In this document: piece by piece, positions 60,246-64,000 of the stretch
Layout: each line of letters opens with the position of its first letter
Numbering within the stretch: position 1 is the stretch's first letter
NCBI RefSeq assembly: GCF_002812805.1
Contig: NZ_NMUM01000023.1
Coordinates: forward strand, 1-64,000
Origin: Microbacterium lacus
GTDB lineage: Bacteria; Actinomycetota; Actinomycetes; Actinomycetales; Microbacteriaceae
Length of the DNA stretch: 64,000 nucleotides
Direction: 5' to 3'
Translations under genes and position numbers: made by a program
The notes under the pieces: model-generated
Database searches by the model: none
What the model was told of the DNA's origin: nothing
What the model saw: only the letters and a program-made list of their open reading frames with translations

Positions 60246-63026
60246 ATGGCCAGGAGCACCAGCCCGACCAAGAGCGGCCGCACGCCCGCTAAGGGCACCA
60301 CGACGCGCGCGCGAAAGCCCGCGCCCGCACCCAAACGGTACGACGACGAGCCCGAACGGCCGCCCATCATCGCGCGCGCCTGGATGGGCGTCGCTCACGG
60401 TGTCGGCGGGCTGTTCCGCGCGTTCGGACCCGAGACACTCGAGAAGGATCAGCGCCGCGACGGCTTCCCGTTCCTGCTTGTGCTGCTGGCCATTGCCGGC
60501 GGCGTCATCGAATGGTTCTTCATCGGCAACGACGTCGCGCGCTCGATCTCCGATTACAGCTTCGGCGGCATGCTCGGGCGACTCGCCTTCGTTCTGCCGG
60601 TACTCGTGCTGATCCTGGCGGGCTGGCTCTTCCGCCACCCCTCGAGCGTGCACGACAACGGACGCATCGGCATCGGCTTCGGGATGCTGGTGCTGACAGG
60701 CGCGGGCTTCTGCCATCTCGCCGGCGATCGCCCCGTCCCGAGTGAGGGTCTGCCCGTGCTCAGCCGCTCGGGCGGATTGTTCGGCTGGATGGTCGCCGAA
60801 CCCCTCGCCCTCGCACTGACCCCGATCGGCGCCTGGATCGTGTTGGTGCTCGTTGCGCTTTTGAGCGTCCTCATCATTACCAAGACCCCGCCGAACCGCA
60901 TCGGTGCACGGCTGGGGGATCTGTACGCGTGGATGTTCGGAGAGCACGCCCGACCCGAGGCCGACACCGCGACCACGGGCAAGCCCGAGGTCGCCGCCGA
61001 GGCCGAAGATCCGAGCACCCCGTGGTGGCGTCGCAACAAGACCGGCCGCGAGGAAGACCCCGAGGGGGGCCTGAGTTCGCAGGACCTCACGGAGTTGCTG
61101 ACGCCGGGCTCGACGCACGGCGGTTTCGAACAGGCCATCGCCACGGCTCCGCCCGTCCCACCCGCCCCGGTGTTCTCGCCGGACGCGCTGACGGAAGTCA
61201 TCGACCCGAATCTGCTCGCCGATGCGGAACGCGCCGCTGCGGCCGCGCGGCAGCAGGGTACATCGATCCACCGCACATCCATTCACGACGACGCGACCGA
61301 GTCCGTCGATGACGGCGTGCTGCCCGGATTGTCCGGCCTGGGAACGGACGGCGCCCTCGCCGGCAACCGCCCCGCAAACCCGTATCGTCTGCCGTCGGTC
61401 AGCGCGCTCGCCGCGGGCACGCCCGCCAAGGCGCGCTCGGCCGCGAACGACGAGGTCGTGCGCTCACTGACCGAGGTGTTGCGCCAGTTCGGCGTGGATG
61501 CTCGGGTCACGGGCTTCTCGCGCGGTCCGACAGTGACTCAGTACGAGATCGAACTCGGCCCGGGTGTCAAGGTCGAGCGCATCACGGCACTGACGAACAA
61601 CATCGCGTACGCCGTCGCATCCAACGAGGTCCGCATCCTCGCCCCGATTCCTGGCAAGAGCGCGATCGGTGTCGAGATCCCGAACGCCGACCGCGAGATC
61701 GTGACGCTCGGCGATGTGCTTCGCTCGGGAAATGCGCAGCAGTCCACGCATCCCATGACCATCGGTGTGGGCAAGGACGTCGGCGGCGGGTTCGTTGTCG
61801 CCAACCTGGCGAAGATGCCCCACCTGCTCGTGGCCGGTTCGACCGGTTCGGGTAAGTCGAGCTTCGTGAACTCCATGATCACGAGCTTGCTGATGCGCGC
61901 GAAGCCCTCCGAGGTTCGCATGGTGCTGATCGACCCGAAGCGCGTCGAGCTGACGTCGTACGCGGGCGTGCCCCACCTGATCACGCCCATCATCACGAAC
62001 CCCAAGAAGGCCGCCGAGGCGCTGCAGTGGGTCGTGAAAGAGATGGACATGCGGTACGACGACCTCGCGTCGTTCGGGTTCCGCCACATCGACGACTTCA
62101 ACAAGGCCGTCGTCGCGAACGAGATCCAGCTGCCCGCGGGCAGCGAACGTGTGCTGAAGCCCTACCCGTACCTGCTCGTGGTGGTCGATGAGCTCGCCGA
62201 CCTGATGATGGTCGCCCCGCGCGACGTCGAGGACTCGATCGTCCGCATCACCCAGCTCGCGCGAGCATCCGGTATCCACCTGGTGCTCGCGACCCAGCGC
62301 CCGAGCGTTGACGTCGTCACGGGTCTGATCAAAGCCAACGTTCCGTCGCGTCTCGCCTTCGCCGTGACGAGCGTGACCGACTCCCGCGTCATCCTCGACC
62401 AGCCCGGCGCCGATCGCCTGATCGGCCAGGGAGACGGATTGTTCCTGCCGATGGGCGCCTCGAAGGCGATCCGTGTGCAGGGCGCGTGGGTGAGCGAGCG
62501 TGAGATCGAGACGGTCGTGGCGTACGTGACCGGACAGGCGCGTCCGGAGTACCGCTCGGATGTCGCGGCCGTGGCCGAGAAGAAAGAGATCGACGCCGAC
62601 ATTGGTGACGACCTCGAGTTGCTGCTTGCGGCGGCCGAACTGATCGTCTCGACCCAGTTCGGATCGACGTCGATGCTGCAGCGCAAGCTCCGCGTCGGGT
62701 TCGCCAAGGCCGGACGCCTGATGGACCTGCTCGAAGCGCGTGAGATCGTCGGTCCCTCTGAAGGCTCGAAGGCTCGTGACGTTCTGGTGACCGCCGAACA
62801 ACTCCCCGAGGTCCTGGGCATGCTCCGCGGCGACGTGGCCCCGGCCGCGCCTGTTGCGCCTGCTGCCCCCGCCGCGGCTCCGGCCCCGGCCGTCGGGTAC
62901 GAGGCGGACTCGCGCTACGGCACCGACGCGGTCGCCGACTCTCTCGCTGCCCAGTACGACGGCCTGCCGGTCGTCGACGCTGAAGACAGCGACGAGGATG
63001 CCTGGGGCCTGACGGGGCGCGACTGA
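60246..63026 (+). CDS. ftsK: DNA translocase FtsK
   Basis: A 926-residue septal DNA pump. The N-terminal part has four membrane helices (about 75-215). A linker follows, then the alpha domain and motor with Walker A GSTGSGKS (K537), Walker [14 protein letters not shown], and [22 protein letters not shown]. The C-terminal gamma winged helix ([35 protein letters not shown]) recognises KOPS sequences. An alanine/proline-rich tail ends it. Overlaps pgsA by one base (TGATG). Confidence 0.96.
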   Translation: MARSTSPTKSGRTPAKGTTTRARKPAPAPKRYDDEPERPPIIARAWMGVAHGVGGLFRAFGPETLEKDQRRDGFPFLLVLLAIAGGVIEWFFIGNDVARSISDYSFGGMLGRLAFVLPVLVLILAGWLFRHPSSVHDNGRIGIGFGMLVLTGAGFCHLAGDRPVPSEGLPVLSRSGGLFGWMVAEPLALALTPIGAWIVLVLVALLSVLIITKTPPNRIGARLGDLYAWMFGEHARPEADTATTGKPEVAAEAEDPSTPWWRRNKTGREEDPEGGLSSQDLTELLTPGSTHGGFEQAIATAPPVPPAPVFSPDALTEVIDPNLLADAERAAAAARQQGTSIHRTSIHDDATESVDDGVLPGLSGLGTDGALAGNRPANPYRLPSVSALAAGTPAKARSAANDEVVRSLTEVLRQFGVDARVTGFSRGPTVTQYEIELGPGVKVERITALTNNIAYAVASNEVRILAPIPGKSAIGVEIPNADREIVTLGDVLRSGNAQQSTHPMTIGVGKDVGGGFVVANLAKMPHLLVAGSTGSGKSSFVNSMITSLLMRAKPSEVRMVLIDPKRVELTSYAGVPHLITPIITNPKKAAEALQWVVKEMDMRYDDLASFGFRHIDDFNKAVVANEIQLPAGSERVLKPYPYLLVVVDELADLMMVAPRDVEDSIVRITQLARASGIHLVLATQRPSVDVVTGLIKANVPSRLAFAVTSVTDSRVILDQPGADRLIGQGDGLFLPMGASKAIRVQGAWVSEREIETVVAYVTGQARPEYRSDVAAVAEKKEIDADIGDDLELLLAAAELIVSTQFGSTSMLQRKLRVGFAKAGRLMDLLEAREIVGPSEGSKARDVLVTAEQLPEVLGMLRGDVAPAAPVAPAAPAAAPAPAVGYEADSRYGTDAVADSLAAQYDGLPVVDAEDSDEDAWGLTGRD

Positions 63027-63601
63027 TGGCCGTTCCTCGGCAGCTCCCCAACGCGATCACGATCGCGCGGATTCTTTGCGCCCCCGTCTTCCTGTGGATG
63101 CTGCTCGCCGACGGCGGCGCCGATGGCGCACTGCGTTGGTGGGCGGCGGTGCTGTTCATCGTCGCGATCGCGACCGACGGGATCGACGGCTACATCGCTC
63201 GGCGCTACAAGATCGTCACCGACCTCGGCAAGCTCCTCGACCCGATCGCCGACAAGGTGCTGACGGGATTCGCCTTCATCGGTCTGTCGATCCTGCTCGA
63301 GTTGCCGTGGTGGATCACGATCATCGTGCTGATCCGCGAGGTCGGCATCACGGTGCACCGCCTCCTCGTCGCGAGTGACCATGTCGTCGCGGCCGCGTGG
63401 ATGGGCAAGCTCAAGACCGTCGCCCAGGCCGTCGCCCTGTCGCTCGCGTTGCTCCCGCTGTCATCGGTGGTGGGGGAATGGATCATCTGGGTCAATATCG
63501 TGACGATGTGGATCGCTGTCATCCTGACCATCGCGAGCGGGATCGACTACGTCGTGACCGAGATCCGCGGCGCACGCCGTTCCCGCACCGACCGAACATG
63601 A
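63026..63601 (+). CDS. pgsA: CDP-diacylglycerol-glycerol-3-phosphate 3-phosphatidyltransferase
   Basis: A 191-residue membrane enzyme making phosphatidylglycerophosphate. The CDP-alcohol phosphotransferase motif is complete: TDGIDGYIARRYKIVTDLGKLLDPIADK (D..DG..AR...G...D...D). Five to six helices. Start shares a base with the ftsK stop; its own stop overlaps cinA by ATGA, so the three genes form one operon. Confidence 0.95.
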   Translation: MAVPRQLPNAITIARILCAPVFLWMLLADGGADGALRWWAAVLFIVAIATDGIDGYIARRYKIVTDLGKLLDPIADKVLTGFAFIGLSILLELPWWITIIVLIREVGITVHRLLVASDHVVAAAWMGKLKTVAQAVALSLALLPLSSVVGEWIIWVNIVTMWIAVILTIASGIDYVVTEIRGARRSRTDRT

Positions 63602-64000
63602 CCGAAGAGGGGCGGTCCGCGGGGGAGTGGCGGCCTTACGCATCCACCGGCGACGCCGCACAGGATGCCGCCGTCGCCTTGGAGCGACTGCGTGCGCGCG
63701 GCTGGACGCTCGGCATCGCCGAGTCGCTCACCGGAGGCATGCTCGCGGCAGCGCTGATCTCCGTTCCCGGGGCCTCCGCCACGGTGCGGGGCGCGATCGT
63801 GGCCTACGCCACCCCGCTCAAGCATTCGCTGCTCGGCGTGGATGCGGCGCTCCTCGCCGAGCATGGCGCAGTGCACCCCGAGGTGGCGCGCCAGATGGCC
63901 GACGGTGTGCGCCGCGCGGTGGCGATCGACGGCCGGCCGGCCGAAGTCGGCATCGCGACGACGGGCATCGCGGGTCCCGACTCTCCCGACGGACAACCCG
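63598..64000 (+). CDS. CinA C-terminal-type nicotinamide-nucleotide amidase (cut by window end)
   Basis: The open frame from ATG 63598 runs off the window after 134 codons. IAESLTGGMLAAALISVPGAS, IVAYATPLKHSLLGVD, HGAVHPEVARQMADGVR and IATTGIAGPDSP are the PncC/CinA-C blocks. There is no room for the N-terminal CinA domain, so this is the stand-alone amidase that deamidates NMN, usual beside pgsA in actinobacteria. Overlaps pgsA by four bases. Confidence 0.92.
   Translation, partial: MTEEGRSAGEWRPYASTGDAAQDAAVALERLRARGWTLGIAESLTGGMLAAALISVPGASATVRGAIVAYATPLKHSLLGVDAALLAEHGAVHPEVARQMADGVRRAVAIDGRPAEVGIATTGIAGPDSPDGQP

Overview
The window is high-GC (about 70%) actinobacterial chromosome. Gene content and order point to Microbacterium or a close Microbacteriaceae relative: a dapB/thyX/dapA/rnj/ftsK/pgsA/cinA block, a DUF5302 protein beside pnp, many GTG starts, weak -35 boxes, and apparently leaderless transcripts. 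These assignments rest on recognised motifs and synteny; no database search was run.

Layout. Bases 1-1430 are an IS256-family element that abuts an AbiEi/Vsr-like (DUF559-type) gene. Next comes a non-coding cluster of repeats built on AAAGTGGGAC, then an S9 oligopeptidase. Bases 4906-10603 form a tightly spaced minus-strand catabolic operon: aldehyde dehydrogenase, FMN-dependent monooxygenase, split ThDP decarboxylase alpha and beta, and GMC oxidoreductase. It is divergent from a TrzA/MtaD-like amidohydrolase and is the best candidate here for an uncharacterised pathway. Then follow a sulfite-oxidase-like membrane molybdoenzyme, a Pit phosphate transporter behind a PHO-box-like repeat, a cyclic-nucleotide-type phosphodiesterase, a MerR/aldo-keto reductase pair with a textbook MerR operator, aspartase, and assorted housekeeping or stress genes (FAH hydrolase, PrsW, FKBP, YceI, EamA, MFS, S15).

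Bases 27020-45413 are accessory in character. They hold a large unrecognised membrane protein, the efeUOB iron-uptake operon behind a DtxR/IdeR-type box, an acyltransferase, two alpha/beta hydrolases, a CE1758/CE1759-type flavin monooxygenase-reductase pair, a frameshifted DedA gene, a glycosyltransferase-SGNH hydrolase fusion with a 3' frameshift, a CitA/CitB-type two-component system divergent from a C4-dicarboxylate symporter, and an AraC regulator divergent from a hydrolase across short direct repeats.

Bases 45432-64000 are mostly core: an operon of three very small proteins (one only 54 residues), pnp with a structured leader, an aldo-keto-reductase-fold protein that has lost all four catalytic residues, lysine biosynthesis (dapB, dapA), thyX, RNase J with a hairpin-rich leader, ftsK, pgsA and a truncated cinA. 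No tRNA, rRNA, CRISPR array or prophage module was seen. Intergenic regions are unusually rich in long-armed inverted repeats, several in gaps between convergent genes.
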